Position numbers and translations under genes: made by a program. A stretch of 45,140 nucleotides of DNA. It comes from Ruminococcus turbiniformis. Lineage in GTDB: Bacteria > Bacillota > Clostridia > Lachnospirales > Lachnospiraceae. The stretch covers positions 1 to 45,140 of the forward strand of contig NZ_JAJEQX010000030.1 in NCBI RefSeq assembly GCF_020687545.1, written 5' to 3'. Shown here piece by piece: positions 7,911 through 16,173 of the stretch (position 1 is its first letter; each line of letters begins with the position of its first letter). The notes below the pieces were generated by a model. That model saw only the letters and a list, made by a program, of their open reading frames with translations, had not been told where the DNA came from and made no database searches.

Positions 7911-8987
7911 TTACTCGTCGCCGAAGCTGATGCCGATCATCCTCGCCTCTTTGATGATGCTGCACTTCGGATCAACTGTCTTTAACTTGCCTGCCACATC
8001 TGCAAGCGGTACTTTTGTCGTCTCGCCGTTCTTCATCGCAACCATGTACCCGTACTGTTCTTTGAGAATCAGCTCTGCTGCTTTCGCACCCACTCTCGTC
8101 GCGAACACTCTGTCGTATGCGCACGGAGATCCGCCTCTCTGCGTATGTCCCGGAACAGTGATTCTCACTTCCTTGTCCGTCTCTTTCTCGATCTGTTCAG
8201 CGAGCTCATAGGCGATGGAAGGATATTTTCTCTTTTCCAGTTTCTCTTTGTACTCTTTCTTCTTAAGCTTTGCGTCCTCTTTGGAAATCGCGCCCTCTGC
8301 AACAGCAAGAATTGTAAACGGTTTGCCTGCCTTTGAACGGCCCTCGATCACTTTTGCGATAGACTTGATATCATACGGAATCTCCGGAATAAGGATGATG
8401 TCCGCTCCTCCCGCAATTCCGGCGTGAAGTGTGACATGACCTACTTTGTGTCCCATAACTTCGATAATAAACACACGGCTGTGAGACGTTGCCGTAGTGT
8501 GAATTCTGTCAATCGTGTCTGTCGCGATATCAACAGCACTCTGGAAGCCGAATGTCATCTCCGTTCCCCAGAGATCATTGTCGATCGTCTTCGGAAGTGT
8601 AATGACATTAAGTCCTTCCTCGCGGAGCATATTGGCTGTTTTATGAGTTCCGTTTCCTCCCAGAATGACAAGACAGTTCAGGTTCAGCTTGTGGTATGTA
8701 TGCTTCATAGCCTCCACCTTGTCCAGACCGTCCTTATCAGGTACTCTCATCAGCTTGAACGGCTGTCTTGATGTACCGAGAATCGTACCGCCTCTCGTCA
8801 GGATTCCCGAAAAATCTTTTGATGTAAGCATACTGAAATCAGCATAAATCAATCCCTTATATCCGTCTTTAAAGCCATAGATCTCAACATCGTCCCGTTT
8901 GGAACAGATACCTTTCACGACACCGCGCATTGCCGCATTCAGTGCCTGGCAGTCTCCGCCGCTCGTCAGCATTCCGATTCGTAACAT
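7911..8987 (-). CDS. pfk: 6-phosphofructokinase with variant nucleotide loop
   Basis: 358 aa. The PFK fold starts MLRIGMLTSGGDCQALNAAM. It has a GGNGT loop at residues 110-114 where ATP-PFKs have GGDGS and PPi-PFKs GGDD, and PKTIDNDLWG (132-141) with both catalytic Asp residues. MGHKVGHVTLHAGIAGGAD and the effector/sugar motif VPGHTQRGGSP are present. Gly after the Asn argues for ATP, while the Lys in PKTIDND is typical of PPi-dependent and group III enzymes, so the phosphoryl donor is best treated as open. Catalyses fructose-6-P to fructose-1,6-bisP. Downstream of pgi on the same strand. GGAGGAAAAG is the RBS for ATG 8987. Confidence 0.9.
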   Translation of the reverse strand: MLRIGMLTSGGDCQALNAAMRGVVKGICSKRDDVEIYGFKDGYKGLIYADFSMLTSKDFSGILTRGGTILGTSRQPFKLMRVPDKDGLDKVEAMKHTYHKLNLNCLVILGGNGTHKTANMLREEGLNVITLPKTIDNDLWGTEMTFGFQSAVDIATDTIDRIHTTATSHSRVFIIEVMGHKVGHVTLHAGIAGGADIILIPEIPYDIKSIAKVIEGRSKAGKPFTILAVAEGAISKEDAKLKKKEYKEKLEKRKYPSIAYELAEQIEKETDKEVRITVPGHTQRGGSPCAYDRVFATRVGAKAAELILKEQYGYMVAMKNGETTKVPLADVAGKLKTVDPKCSIIKEARMIGISFGDE

Positions 8988-9021
8988 GATTTCTTTTCCT
9001 CCTTCACTCTTACCGGCAGCA

Positions 9022-9053
9022 AATAAGCAGCCGGCTTTCTCCGACTGCTTATT
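9022..9053. other. Stem-loop between pgi and pfk
   Basis: Perfect 9-bp arms (AATAAGCAG 9022-9030, CTGCTTATT 9045-9053) continue inward for four more pairs (CCGG with CCGA, one wobble), with a 6-nt loop. The minus strand lacks a strong T-run. It may be a leaky terminator or a processing site that uncouples pgi from pfk. Confidence 0.5.
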
Positions 9054-9136
9054 ATTATACCCTATTTATGAAAACGTAACAAGGCAATTCCGTTACAGCT
9101 CAGCAGTTCAGCCCCGCTCCATACGCGAAACCGCAC

Positions 9137-10483
9137 TTACAGCCTCTTGAGAAGAGCTTCTCTCTCTTCCTCATATCCCGGTTTTCCGAGCAGAGCAAAC
9201 ATGTTCTTCTTATAGCTCTCAACTCCCGGCTGATTGAACGGATTAACGCCGAGTAAATATCCGCTCACGCCGCATGCGAACTCGAAGAAATAGAACAACT
9301 CGCCCAGATAGAACTCATTCTGCTCCGGAATCTTAACCATCAGGTTCGGAACATTTCCGTCTGTATGCGCAAGAATTGTCCCGTTCATTGCGCTCTTGTT
9401 AATAAAATCTACATCCTTCCCTGCCAGATAGTTCAGGCCGTCCAGATCAACCGGCTCTTCATTGATGATGATCTCTTCCCTGGACTTTTCTACGTTGAGA
9501 ACAGTCTCAAACAGGATTCTGTTTCCGTCCTGGATGAACTGACCCATGGAGTGAAGGTCTGTCGTAAGGTCTACGGATGCGGGGAAGATTCCTTTCTGAT
9601 CCTTACCCTCGCTCTCACCGTAGAGCTGTTTCCACCACTCGGATACATAGTGAAGGCTCGGCTCATAGTTTGCAAGCACTTCGATTGTTTTTCCTTTACG
9701 GAGAAGAATGTTTCTGATCGCTGCGTACTGCATCGCATCATTCTTTGCGAACTCATTTTCCAGAGCAGCTTTTCTTCCCGCTGCAGCGCCTTCCATCAGC
9801 TTGTCAATATCAGCTCCGCTGACTGCGATGGGCAGGAGTCCTACCGCTGTGAGAACTGAGAAACGTCCTCCTACATCGTCCGGTACGACAAATGTCTCAT
9901 ACCCCTCTTCTGTCGCCAGATTTTTAAGCGCTCCCTTTGCACGATCTGTCGTCGCGTAAATTCTCTTCGCAGCACCTTCTTTTCCGTACTTCTTTTCCAG
10001 GATCTCTTTGAATACGCGGAAGGCAATTGCAGGCTCCGTTGTTGTTCCGGATTTGGAGATCATATTGATTGAGAAATCTCTGTCTCCTACAACATCGATG
10101 AGGTCTTTGATATATGTGCTGCTGATACTGTTTCCTACATAGTAGATCTCCGGAGATTTTCTGATCTCTTTTGACACAACATTTGCGAATGAATGACCGA
10201 GGAACTCAATCGCAGCTCTTGCTCCCAGGTAGGAACCGCCGATACCGATCACAAGAAGAACCTCCGAGTCCTCACGGATCTTCGCAGCTGCTTTCTTGAT
10301 ACGGTCGAACTCTTCCTTGTCATAATCTACCGGAAGATCAATCCAGCCGAGAAAATCATTGCCGGCTCCGTCTCTCGCAAGCAGCTTGTCCTTTGCCTGT
10401 GCCGCAAGCTCACTCATATACTCCAGCTCATGCTCCTGCACAAAACTGCACGCTTTTGAATAATCAAACGTTACTTTGCTCAT
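9137..10483 (-). CDS. pgi: Glucose-6-phosphate isomerase
   Basis: 448 aa, the short bacterial PGI class. Visible motifs are [16 protein letters not shown] (about 80-95), [16 protein letters not shown] (about 141-156), the signature [17 protein letters not shown] (about 203-219), and a C-terminal region with the catalytic Lys ([16 protein letters not shown]). Reversibly converts glucose-6-P and fructose-6-P; the next gene is pfk, so two consecutive glycolytic steps are adjacent. ATG 10483 has GGAGAGGAAGG upstream. Confidence 0.97.
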   Translation of the reverse strand: MSKVTFDYSKACSFVQEHELEYMSELAAQAKDKLLARDGAGNDFLGWIDLPVDYDKEEFDRIKKAAAKIREDSEVLLVIGIGGSYLGARAAIEFLGHSFANVVSKEIRKSPEIYYVGNSISSTYIKDLIDVVGDRDFSINMISKSGTTTEPAIAFRVFKEILEKKYGKEGAAKRIYATTDRAKGALKNLATEEGYETFVVPDDVGGRFSVLTAVGLLPIAVSGADIDKLMEGAAAGRKAALENEFAKNDAMQYAAIRNILLRKGKTIEVLANYEPSLHYVSEWWKQLYGESEGKDQKGIFPASVDLTTDLHSMGQFIQDGNRILFETVLNVEKSREEIIINEEPVDLDGLNYLAGKDVDFINKSAMNGTILAHTDGNVPNLMVKIPEQNEFYLGELFYFFEFACGVSGYLLGVNPFNQPGVESYKKNMFALLGKPGYEEEREALLKRL

Positions 10484-10593
10484 CTTAATCCTTCCTCTCC
10501 GATATTCTCTGATATCATTGTCATCATTTGAATCCCTGCCCCGGCTAACCCCGGTGCCGGTACTCTATGCATATTTTACCAAATATAAATTCC

Positions 10594-11532
10594 TTATGCA
10601 AGGAACTCTTCCAGTATCTGGCGGATCGCCTCCTCTCTGAGTGCCGGACGTTCTTCATCCGCCCCGCTCTCTGCCGCCCTTCTGACAGCCTGTCTTGCAG
10701 CTTCTCCTTTTTCGCTGTTTCTCGGTTCTCCCTCAATATTGATAGACAGACCCCCTTCCCTTTCTGCAGCACCTCTTTTTCTTCGTGTTCCCGCCGTATC
10801 TGACGGGCCTGCCGTTTCCGGAGCCATCCCGCGCCCTTCCGGATCACGCGAGATATTCGATGCCCGCATGCCTGACGCCAGGCGCCCGGACTCCTGAGCC
10901 GAAAAAGATGCTGTCTCTTCCCGATCCCTTTCATCTGGAACCGGCTGGAATCCTCCTTTTCCATTTCCTTCCGCGGAGATCACATCGATAAATTCCCGGT
11001 CTCTGACGTTCTGCTTTTTCAGACGGAATGTACAGATATTTTCCAGATAATCTGTCATGTACATCCTGACCGCATTAATTTTGTACGGTTCGTCAGAAAG
11101 CCGTATGATGACCGAGAGAAGAATCATCTCGGCAATTCCCGCTCCGATATATTGATAAACGGACTCATTGAATCCGGAATTCAGGTAAGTGACGGCAGCC
11201 CCGAGCGCCGCCAGGATTCCCGCAAACCATACGGACAGTGTTTCTATCTGCCTCCATGTATGAATGCGGAACAAAAAGCCTCTGTATTCGTATATGTATT
11301 TTTCTACAAACGCATCAATATTTTCCACCGAATCCCGGATCATACATGCGTGTTCGTACTTTGCTCTCACGAGTTTTATCAGTCTGTGCGTGCTCTTCGG
11401 CATGTTTTCTGCCGCTTTCACCAGTCTGCGCAGCGTAATATGATTGACGATTTTCGCCATGATTCCGATTACGCCGACTGCAGCCATCAGATACGCGATG
11501 ACACTGGTGTTTCCTGCTAATCCCTGTAACAT
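10594..11532 (-). CDS. Membrane protein of unknown function with charged C-terminal tail
   Basis: 312 aa from ATG 11532, chosen because AGGAGGG lies 6 nt upstream; an upstream in-frame ATG at 11565 has no such site. One N-terminal hydrophobic segment (VIAYLMAAVGVIGIMAKIV) is followed by a basic amphipathic region and two further segments (LSVWFAGILAALGAAVTYL and IGAGIAEMILLSVIIRL). The cytoplasmic tail of about 130 residues is rich in Arg/Glu/Gly and low in complexity. I do not recognise a named family. Monocistronic, between pgi and the divergent TSCPD gene. Confidence 0.7.
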   Translation of the reverse strand: MLQGLAGNTSVIAYLMAAVGVIGIMAKIVNHITLRRLVKAAENMPKSTHRLIKLVRAKYEHACMIRDSVENIDAFVEKYIYEYRGFLFRIHTWRQIETLSVWFAGILAALGAAVTYLNSGFNESVYQYIGAGIAEMILLSVIIRLSDEPYKINAVRMYMTDYLENICTFRLKKQNVRDREFIDVISAEGNGKGGFQPVPDERDREETASFSAQESGRLASGMRASNISRDPEGRGMAPETAGPSDTAGTRRKRGAAEREGGLSINIEGEPRNSEKGEAARQAVRRAAESGADEERPALREEAIRQILEEFLA

Positions 11533-11606
11533 AGCAAACCCTCCTGTTTTATTTTTCTCCCACAATCTCCCCTTGTCCTTCGACGGTGCGTATTGTGTTT
11601 GTGGTC

Positions 11607-11635
11607 ATTATAGATCATCCGGTCCGTCTTGTCCT
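11607..11635 (-). promoter_or_regulatory. Probable promoter of the membrane-protein gene at 10594-11532
   Basis: Minus strand -10 TATAAT (11612-11607) with a 17-nt spacer to a weak -35 AGGACA (11635-11630). The rest of the gene-free stretch 11533-11851 shows no ORF or RNA I can support. Confidence 0.45.
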
Positions 11636-11851
11636 CAAAAACCGTTCTACATATTTCTACAGAATCAGGTCTGCCCGGTTTTTCTTTCTCCTCTGTTATG
11701 AACTTCCTAAAACTTCAGTCTGAACCTTGAAAATACTGCGAATAAACAAAAAGAGTACCTGACGATTTACCATACTGCATCCCTCTTCTGTCTGTCACTT
11801 TCTGTCACATTTTTTTGAAAGATTTTTTACGATATGCTGTAATCCGCTGTC

Positions 11852-11880
11852 TTTACTTTCCTCTTTCATTCTGCTATAAT
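11852..11880 (+). promoter_or_regulatory. Promoter of the TSCPD gene
   Basis: TTTACT (11852-11857), 17-nt spacer, perfect TATAAT (11875-11880), 85 bp upstream of the TSCPD start on the same strand. Confidence 0.6.
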
Positions 11881-11965
11881 TCAAACGGCGCCAGAGAACA
11901 GAATATTTTCCTCTGTCTCTCAGGCACATATCTGATCAGCTGGATTAAAGGAGGTGTACGACCAC

Positions 11966-12208
11966 ATGGATTATCAGCCGAAGGGTGTCTGTTCAAAACA
12001 GATTCATTTTGATATAGTGGACAACAAAGTAAAAAACGTATCCTTTTACGGAGGATGCAACGGAAACCTGCAGGGTATTTCCCGACTGATCGACGGAATG
12101 GATGTCAACGAAGCCATCTCCCGCATTGAGGGAATCAGATGCGGCTTTAAACCGACCTCTTGCCCGGATCAGCTCGCTCAGGCATTAAAACAGGCAGTCG
12201 GAAATTAA
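11966..12208 (+). CDS. TIGR03905-type TSCPD domain protein
   Basis: 80 aa from ATG 11966; AGGAGGT lies 10 nt upstream, while the alternative GTG four codons earlier overlaps the RBS. The protein is essentially one TSCPD domain: YQPKGVCSKQIHFDI, VSFYGGCNGNLQGISRL, GMDVNEAISRIEGIRCG and the name-giving PTSCPDQLAQAL. Larger relatives are C-terminal domains of ribonucleotide reductases, where the cysteines are thought to bind metal; the stand-alone form has no established role. Own promoter and terminator, so monocistronic, on the strand opposite to its left neighbours. Confidence 0.85.
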   Translation: MDYQPKGVCSKQIHFDIVDNKVKNVSFYGGCNGNLQGISRLIDGMDVNEAISRIEGIRCGFKPTSCPDQLAQALKQAVGN

Positions 12209-12226
12209 TCCGCCTGCCTGTTTTTC
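12187..12226 (+). terminator. Rho-independent terminator overlapping the TSCPD stop
   Basis: AAAACAGGCAG (12187-12197) pairs with CTGCCTGTTTTT (12214-12225), with CGG/CCG pairing inside and a T-run after. The left arm lies within the last codons of the gene. Confidence 0.85.
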
Positions 12227-12233
12227 ATTTAGT

Positions 12234-12370
12234 TTCTTTAAGCCCTTGAAGCAGCCGCCATATGTATGCCAAAGTTTGTGGTGTTCTCGGAACAGGTTCT
12301 CAAATTGATAAAATCTGATTGTTAATAGTTTCCGCGGCACACCTGGCGGCTGCTTCAAGGGCTTAAAGAA
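12234..12370. repeat. 27-bp perfect inverted repeat flanking 83 bp
   Basis: Arms 12234-12260 and 12344-12370 are perfect reverse complements (left arm begins TTCTTTAAGCCC and ends AGCCGCCA). Pairing can extend inward after an internal loop (TGCC with GGCA). The 83-bp interior (12261-12343) has no ORF. It sits between two convergent genes, directly after the TSCPD terminator. Neither strand has a T-run after the hairpin and I see no clear target-site duplication. It could be a MITE-like element, a long structured RNA or an invertible segment. Confidence 0.85.
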
Positions 12371-12395
12371 CGTTTGCTATTATATTGTATGTACC

Positions 12396-12887
12396 TTATG
12401 GAAGGAAGATACCATTTGTTGCTGAGGCTGTCTCCTCATAGACACCGTTGTGTCTTACGATATGATTCGCACGGGTTCTGTAGTAATAGCCTCTGTCTAC
12501 TTTTACTGATTTATCTAATGACAAATAATAAGTATTTTCAATGTCATCGTAATAATAATCTACCTGTCCCCATTTCTCTACATCCGGATGATACTGCTCA
12601 ACATAGCCGATTGTCATAATATAATCGATAGAGTAATTTGCTGTCGTTGACGCATAGGAATATACTCTTGTAAGACCAGCTTTCGAAATTGAGCATTCGC
12701 CAGTCATTAAATACTCTCCCCTTGCATTAGATAGGGTATTTCCTGTTGAACTATCTTCATGTGTAAGATACGATCCATCAACCATTATCGGCTCTGAATC
12801 CGATGCCGTCACATCGATTCCCGGTACAAATATCATTGTACTGAACGCAGCCACACTGACTAATACTGATAAAATACGCTTTTTCAC
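12396..12887 (-). CDS. Small secreted protein, DUF6147-like
   Basis: 163 aa from a GTG start at 12887 (AAAGG 10 nt upstream), giving the signal peptide MKKRILSVLVSVAAFSTMIF..., with likely cleavage around VTA-SDS. An upstream ATG at 12941 would put 18 residues before the signal peptide and is less likely. The mature protein of about 130 residues is rich in Tyr/Ser/Thr with beta-strand character (DGSYLTHEDSSTGNT, RGEYLMTGECSISKAG, VDRGYYYRTRANHIV). It resembles DUF6147 proteins of gut Clostridia, by memory only. Downstream of the DUF4367 gene by 79 bp, AT-rich; function unknown. Confidence 0.6.
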   Translation of the reverse strand: MKKRILSVLVSVAAFSTMIFVPGIDVTASDSEPIMVDGSYLTHEDSSTGNTLSNARGEYLMTGECSISKAGLTRVYSYASTTANYSIDYIMTIGYVEQYHPDVEKWGQVDYYYDDIENTYYLSLDKSVKVDRGYYYRTRANHIVRHNGVYEETASATNGIFLP

Positions 12888-12966
12888 TTTTCTCAATCCT
12901 TTATAATATCTTAGTTTTTTTCCCTTCTGTATAATAAACAACTGATTCAGAAAAAACTTACGCGTT

Positions 12967-13740
12967 TTATTCTAAAAAAATTAAATTTTCTATAATTTTG
13001 TCGAATTCTTCTTTTTCTATAATTCCCATAATTTGATACTGAGCATCCATATATTCAAATTCAGCTACATACCTATCCTGCTCCATATTATCAATATCAT
13101 AATTTTTAATAGATACAGTAATATCACCAATAATTATTTGGTATGAGCTCACAAAATTATCTGTATCAATTTGAGCAAAAGATGAATCTGCATTATTCAT
13201 ATACATGGAATATCTTATTATTTGATCATTATATTCATAATACAAAACCGCTCTATTATGTTCCTTTTCTATTGTATAATTCATAAGATGCATATCATTA
13301 GGCATATATCCGAATCTAACAGTTACAATTCCCAGCTCATTTCTAATAGTCCTAAATAAGTATAACTCGTCAATATCTACTGTTTCCTGTGAATCCATTT
13401 TCTCTACTTCAATAAACGATAGATTCTCTTCTCCTGTTATCTTATCCCACAACACCTTCCAATACGACTTGCTCCCAACACCAGTCATCACGCTTCCGCA
13501 TACAAGAACAATTACAGCAGCCAGAGCGAATACGACATAGCGCCTCTTTTTTCTGTGGCGGACCACCTTTTTGACGCGTTTATCGTACTCATATTCCTGG
13601 ATCTTGTTAAAAAGGGACGTCTCAAAGTCATCAGAAACTTTGATATCGTCAAGATCATCTCTGTCTCTGATTTCTTCTTCTATTCTCTCAGCTTCTCTGT
13701 CTATTTCTTTCTTCAGTGATAACTTTTTGAGTTCTTTCAT
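12967..13740 (-). CDS. DUF4367 domain membrane protein, probable anti-sigma-like factor
   Basis: 257 aa. A charged cytoplasmic N-terminus of about 60 residues (many Glu/Asp/Lys, DDFETSLFNKIQEYEYDKRVKK) and the basic KKVVRHRKKRRY precede one TM helix (about 69-88). The extracytoplasmic C-terminal half resembles DUF4367 (FGYMPNDMHLMNYTIEK, NDQIIRYSMYMN, YMDAQYQIMGIIEKEEFDKII). Such proteins are commonly encoded directly after ECF sigma genes and are thought to hold the sigma factor at the membrane. Here the nearest sigma gene (15020-15568) is on the same strand, but murG lies between them on the other strand. Noticeably more AT-rich than neighbours. Confidence 0.65.
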   Translation of the reverse strand: MKELKKLSLKKEIDREAERIEEEIRDRDDLDDIKVSDDFETSLFNKIQEYEYDKRVKKVVRHRKKRRYVVFALAAVIVLVCGSVMTGVGSKSYWKVLWDKITGEENLSFIEVEKMDSQETVDIDELYLFRTIRNELGIVTVRFGYMPNDMHLMNYTIEKEHNRAVLYYEYNDQIIRYSMYMNNADSSFAQIDTDNFVSSYQIIIGDITVSIKNYDIDNMEQDRYVAEFEYMDAQYQIMGIIEKEEFDKIIENLIFLE

Positions 13741-13771
13741 TCTCTACACCTTTTTCCGTTCCATATTTTCC

Positions 13772-13812
13772 TTGACATTTCATCAAATCATATTAAGATG
13801 AAATTATCTTAA
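13772..13812 (+). promoter_or_regulatory. murG promoter with palindromic operator
   Basis: TTGACA (13772-13777), 16-nt spacer, TAAGAT (13794-13799). A perfect inverted repeat, TTAAGAT (13793-13799) and ATCTTAA (13806-13812), covers the -10. It lies in the divergent gap with the DUF4367 gene, so one regulator could control both. Confidence 0.45.
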
Positions 13813-13847
13813 GCTGTGTATTGCCACAACTACTGGAGGTTAATCTT

Positions 13848-14918
13848 ATGAAACGAATTATTTTAACCGGCGGCGGAACCGCCGGACATGTTACTCCAAA
13901 TATCGCCCTGATCCCCAGACTCAGAGAGCTTGGGTATGACATTCAGTATATAGGATCTTACAATGGCATTGAAAAGGATCTTATAGAGCCTTTCGGTATC
14001 CCATATCATGGGATTTCTTCAGGTAAACTGCGCCGATACTTCAGCGTACAGAATTTTACCGATCCCTTCCGTGTTGTCAAGGGATTCAGCGAGGCACGAA
14101 AACTGATCAAAGATCTGAAGCCTGATGTAATCTTTTCAAAAGGCGGCTTTGTATCAGTTCCTGTTGTCCTTGCCGGAAAACGCTGCAAGGTTCCTGTCAT
14201 CATCCACGAATCCGATATGACACCCGGGCTTGCGAACAAAATTGCAATTCCATCAGCCGAAAAGGTGTGCTGTAATTTTCCTGAGACACTGGATTCTCTT
14301 CCTAAGGGCAAAGCAGTCCTTACAGGTTCCCCCATACGTCAGGAACTTCTCTCAGGCAATAAGATAGCGGCACTGGATCTATGCGGATTCACAGCAGACA
14401 AACCGGTGATTCTTGTGATCGGCGGAAGTCTCGGCTCCGTTATCGTCAACAACGCTGTCCGCAAGAGTCTTCCTAAACTGCTGGAGGAATTCCAGATCAT
14501 TCATCTTTGCGGAAAAGGCAAGACGGATGACACATTGAAAGGCACCAAAGGGTACTGTCAGTTTGAATATATCAAAGATGAACTCCGTGATATCTTCGCA
14601 CTTTCCGACATTGTAATATCCCGAGCCGGAGCAAACGCAATCTGTGAACTTCTGGCCCTGAGAAAGCCGAATCTTCTCATTCCGCTTTCCGCTAAAGCGA
14701 GCAGGGGCGATCAGATATTAAATGCCCGCTCTTTTGAACGCCAGGGATTCAGCATGGTTCTTGAAGAGGAAAATCTTACCGAGGATACTCTTGTATCTGC
14801 TGTGCATGACCTTTTCGACAACAGAGGAACTTTTATCGATGCAATGAGAAACTCCGGACAACAGGATTCAATTAACACGATTATATCCCTGATCGAAGAA
14901 GCTTCTTCCGCAAAATAG
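13848..14918 (+). CDS. murG: MurG, UDP-GlcNAc:lipid I GlcNAc transferase, stand-alone
   Basis: 356 aa from ATG 13848 (GGAGG 8 nt upstream). A GT-B glycosyltransferase with an N-terminal GGGTAGHVTPN loop, SSGKLRRYFS, FSKGGFVSVPVVL and HESDMTPGLANKIA. The C-terminal UDP-GlcNAc site reads VISRAGANAICELLALRKPN, followed by KASRGDQILNA. It makes lipid II from lipid I at the inner face of the membrane. The motif set (HESD, SGKLRRYFS, SRGDQ) is the type seen in staphylococci and Listeria rather than the enterobacterial HEQN type. No other dcw genes adjoin it. It has its own promoter and terminator and runs antisense to its neighbours; it may be a second or relocated murG. Confidence 0.92.
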   Translation: MKRIILTGGGTAGHVTPNIALIPRLRELGYDIQYIGSYNGIEKDLIEPFGIPYHGISSGKLRRYFSVQNFTDPFRVVKGFSEARKLIKDLKPDVIFSKGGFVSVPVVLAGKRCKVPVIIHESDMTPGLANKIAIPSAEKVCCNFPETLDSLPKGKAVLTGSPIRQELLSGNKIAALDLCGFTADKPVILVIGGSLGSVIVNNAVRKSLPKLLEEFQIIHLCGKGKTDDTLKGTKGYCQFEYIKDELRDIFALSDIVISRAGANAICELLALRKPNLLIPLSAKASRGDQILNARSFERQGFSMVLEEENLTEDTLVSAVHDLFDNRGTFIDAMRNSGQQDSINTIISLIEEASSAK

Positions 14919-14939
14919 CTTAAATCTGTGTCTTATTTT

Positions 14940-14980
14940 CTGCAGGTGCCATTGCACGGCACCTGCAGTTTTCTTTTTCT
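14940..14980 (+). terminator. murG terminator
   Basis: A perfect 11-bp stem (CTGCAGGTGCC 14940-14950 with GGCACCTGCAG 14958-14968) and 7-nt loop is followed by TTTTCTTTTTCTG on the plus strand. Confidence 0.95.
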
Positions 14981-15019
14981 GTTTTCATGTCTGCATTCCG
15001 GTACTCTGGTTTTTTCTTT

Positions 15020-15568
15020 TCAGTCCGGCTGTTTCATCTCTTCATACTCTGCGCCGTAAGTTTTCGCTATCCACTTTCTTGCTCTGTGCAGCATACTGTG
15101 TAGAACTTCCACACGGATTCCCATCATTTCAGCGACTTTCGCCTGAGGAATGTTCATATAATAAGTTAATACTATAGCCTCATGCCATCTTGGATTTTTC
15201 TCCATAAGTCCTCTGAAAATACGTTCATGAAGCTCGAATCTTTTAACTTCAAGACTTTTCTCTGCATATTCCTCTTCCACGCTCTCCTGAATCCGTATCT
15301 CTCTTTCCAGCACTTCATCTTCAGAAGGAATTTCACGCCTATACTTCTTGTAATGATTAAACGCAGCGTTTCTTGTTGTCGTATACAGCCATGCGTAAAT
15401 ATTTCCGTTTTTCAGTTCATCAAACCCGATGTATAATTTCAGAAATGTGTCCTGAGCTATGTCTTCTGCCGCATCGTAATTGTTACCTGAATAAGTATAT
15501 GCTATTTTCAGGACGAGATTCTTATACTTCTCATAAATCTCGTTATACTCACGATTACCTGTCAACAT
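15020..15568 (-). CDS. ECF-type RNA polymerase sigma factor
   Basis: 182 aa. Region 2 includes YSGNNYDAAEDIAQDTFLKLY, the usual DxAEDxxQxxF pattern, and AWLYTTTRNAAFNHYKK. Region 4 contains the HTH (WHEAIVLTYYMNIPQAKVAEMM then LHSMLHRARKWI). There are about 40 acidic linker residues between them. It redirects RNA polymerase to a small regulon; the signal is unknown. It begins 12 bp after the HIT gene stop, so the two are probably co-transcribed. The likely membrane partner is the DUF4367 protein encoded beyond the antisense murG. No terminator follows it on its own strand. Confidence 0.85.
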   Translation of the reverse strand: MLTGNREYNEIYEKYKNLVLKIAYTYSGNNYDAAEDIAQDTFLKLYIGFDELKNGNIYAWLYTTTRNAAFNHYKKYRREIPSEDEVLEREIRIQESVEEEYAEKSLEVKRFELHERIFRGLMEKNPRWHEAIVLTYYMNIPQAKVAEMMGIRVEVLHSMLHRARKWIAKTYGAEYEEMKQPD

Positions 15569-15580
15569 AATTTCTCCGGT

Positions 15581-15988
15581 TTATTTCATCTTTTCCAATA
15601 TTTCATTTTTATCTTCATCTGACAGTTCTCCGACATGCCAGCCAAGTCCCACATTATCCCCTTTGTAACGCGGGATCAAATGCATATGGAAATGAAATAC
15701 CGTCTGTCCGGCACACTCCTCGTTGTTCTGGACAATATTATATCCGTCACATCCGAGAACATCCGTCATCTTCTTTACCATCTTCTTCGCAAGAACAATC
15801 GCTTTTGCCGCTGTTTCTTCGTCAATGTCATAGATATTTCTGTAGTGTTCCTTCGGAAGAATCAGGGCATGTCCTTTTGAAGCCGGACCAAGATCCAGGA
15901 TTACTCTGAATTCGTCATCCTCATAAAGTGTTGCAGAGGGAATCTCCCCTGCTGCGATTTTGCAGAAAATACAATCTTTCTCTCTCAT
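15581..15988 (-). CDS. HIT family nucleotide-binding protein
   Basis: 135 aa from ATG 15988, chosen for GAGGAG 5 nt upstream; an earlier in-frame ATG at 16006 lacks a site. It starts MREKDCIFCKIAAGEIPS, with two Cys of a possible zinc site, and ends near the histidine-triad active site HFHMHLIPRY (HxHxH). HIT proteins of the HinT branch hydrolyse nucleotide phosphoramidates and dinucleoside polyphosphates. The sigma factor gene follows in the same transcript. A common housekeeping family; the in vivo substrate is not predictable. Confidence 0.93.
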   Translation of the reverse strand: MREKDCIFCKIAAGEIPSATLYEDDEFRVILDLGPASKGHALILPKEHYRNIYDIDEETAAKAIVLAKKMVKKMTDVLGCDGYNIVQNNEECAGQTVFHFHMHLIPRYKGDNVGLGWHVGELSDEDKNEILEKMK

Positions 15989-16085
15989 GATAACTCCTCT
16001 TTTCACAGATTATTTCTGGTTAGTAGTATAGACCATTTTTTGAAAAAAGAGAAGCTTTCTGTCGAAAGAAGTCACATTGATTCTG

Positions 16086-16116
16086 TTGAACAGACACTTC
16101 AGTCATGCTAGACTGA
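16086..16116 (+). promoter_or_regulatory. Candidate promoter and operator of the histidine kinase gene
   Basis: TTGAAC (16086-16091), 17-nt spacer, TAGACT (16109-16114). A perfect inverted repeat, TCAGTC (16099-16104) and GACTGA (16111-16116), overlaps the -10. Confidence 0.35.
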
Positions 16117-16173
16117 AAGTATACAGCCAGTACCAATTACTGATGCTGCAATAAAGAAAGAGGGTCTGACAGT

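Noticed and set aside
9365..9859. 164-codon plus-strand ORF inside pgi
   Set aside because: Antisense to conserved pgi codons, without RBS or domain.
10545..10964. 139-codon minus-strand ORF overlapping the membrane-protein gene
   Set aside because: It lies in another frame of the low-complexity, GC-rich 3' part of the 10594-11532 gene, with no RBS and no recognisable motif.
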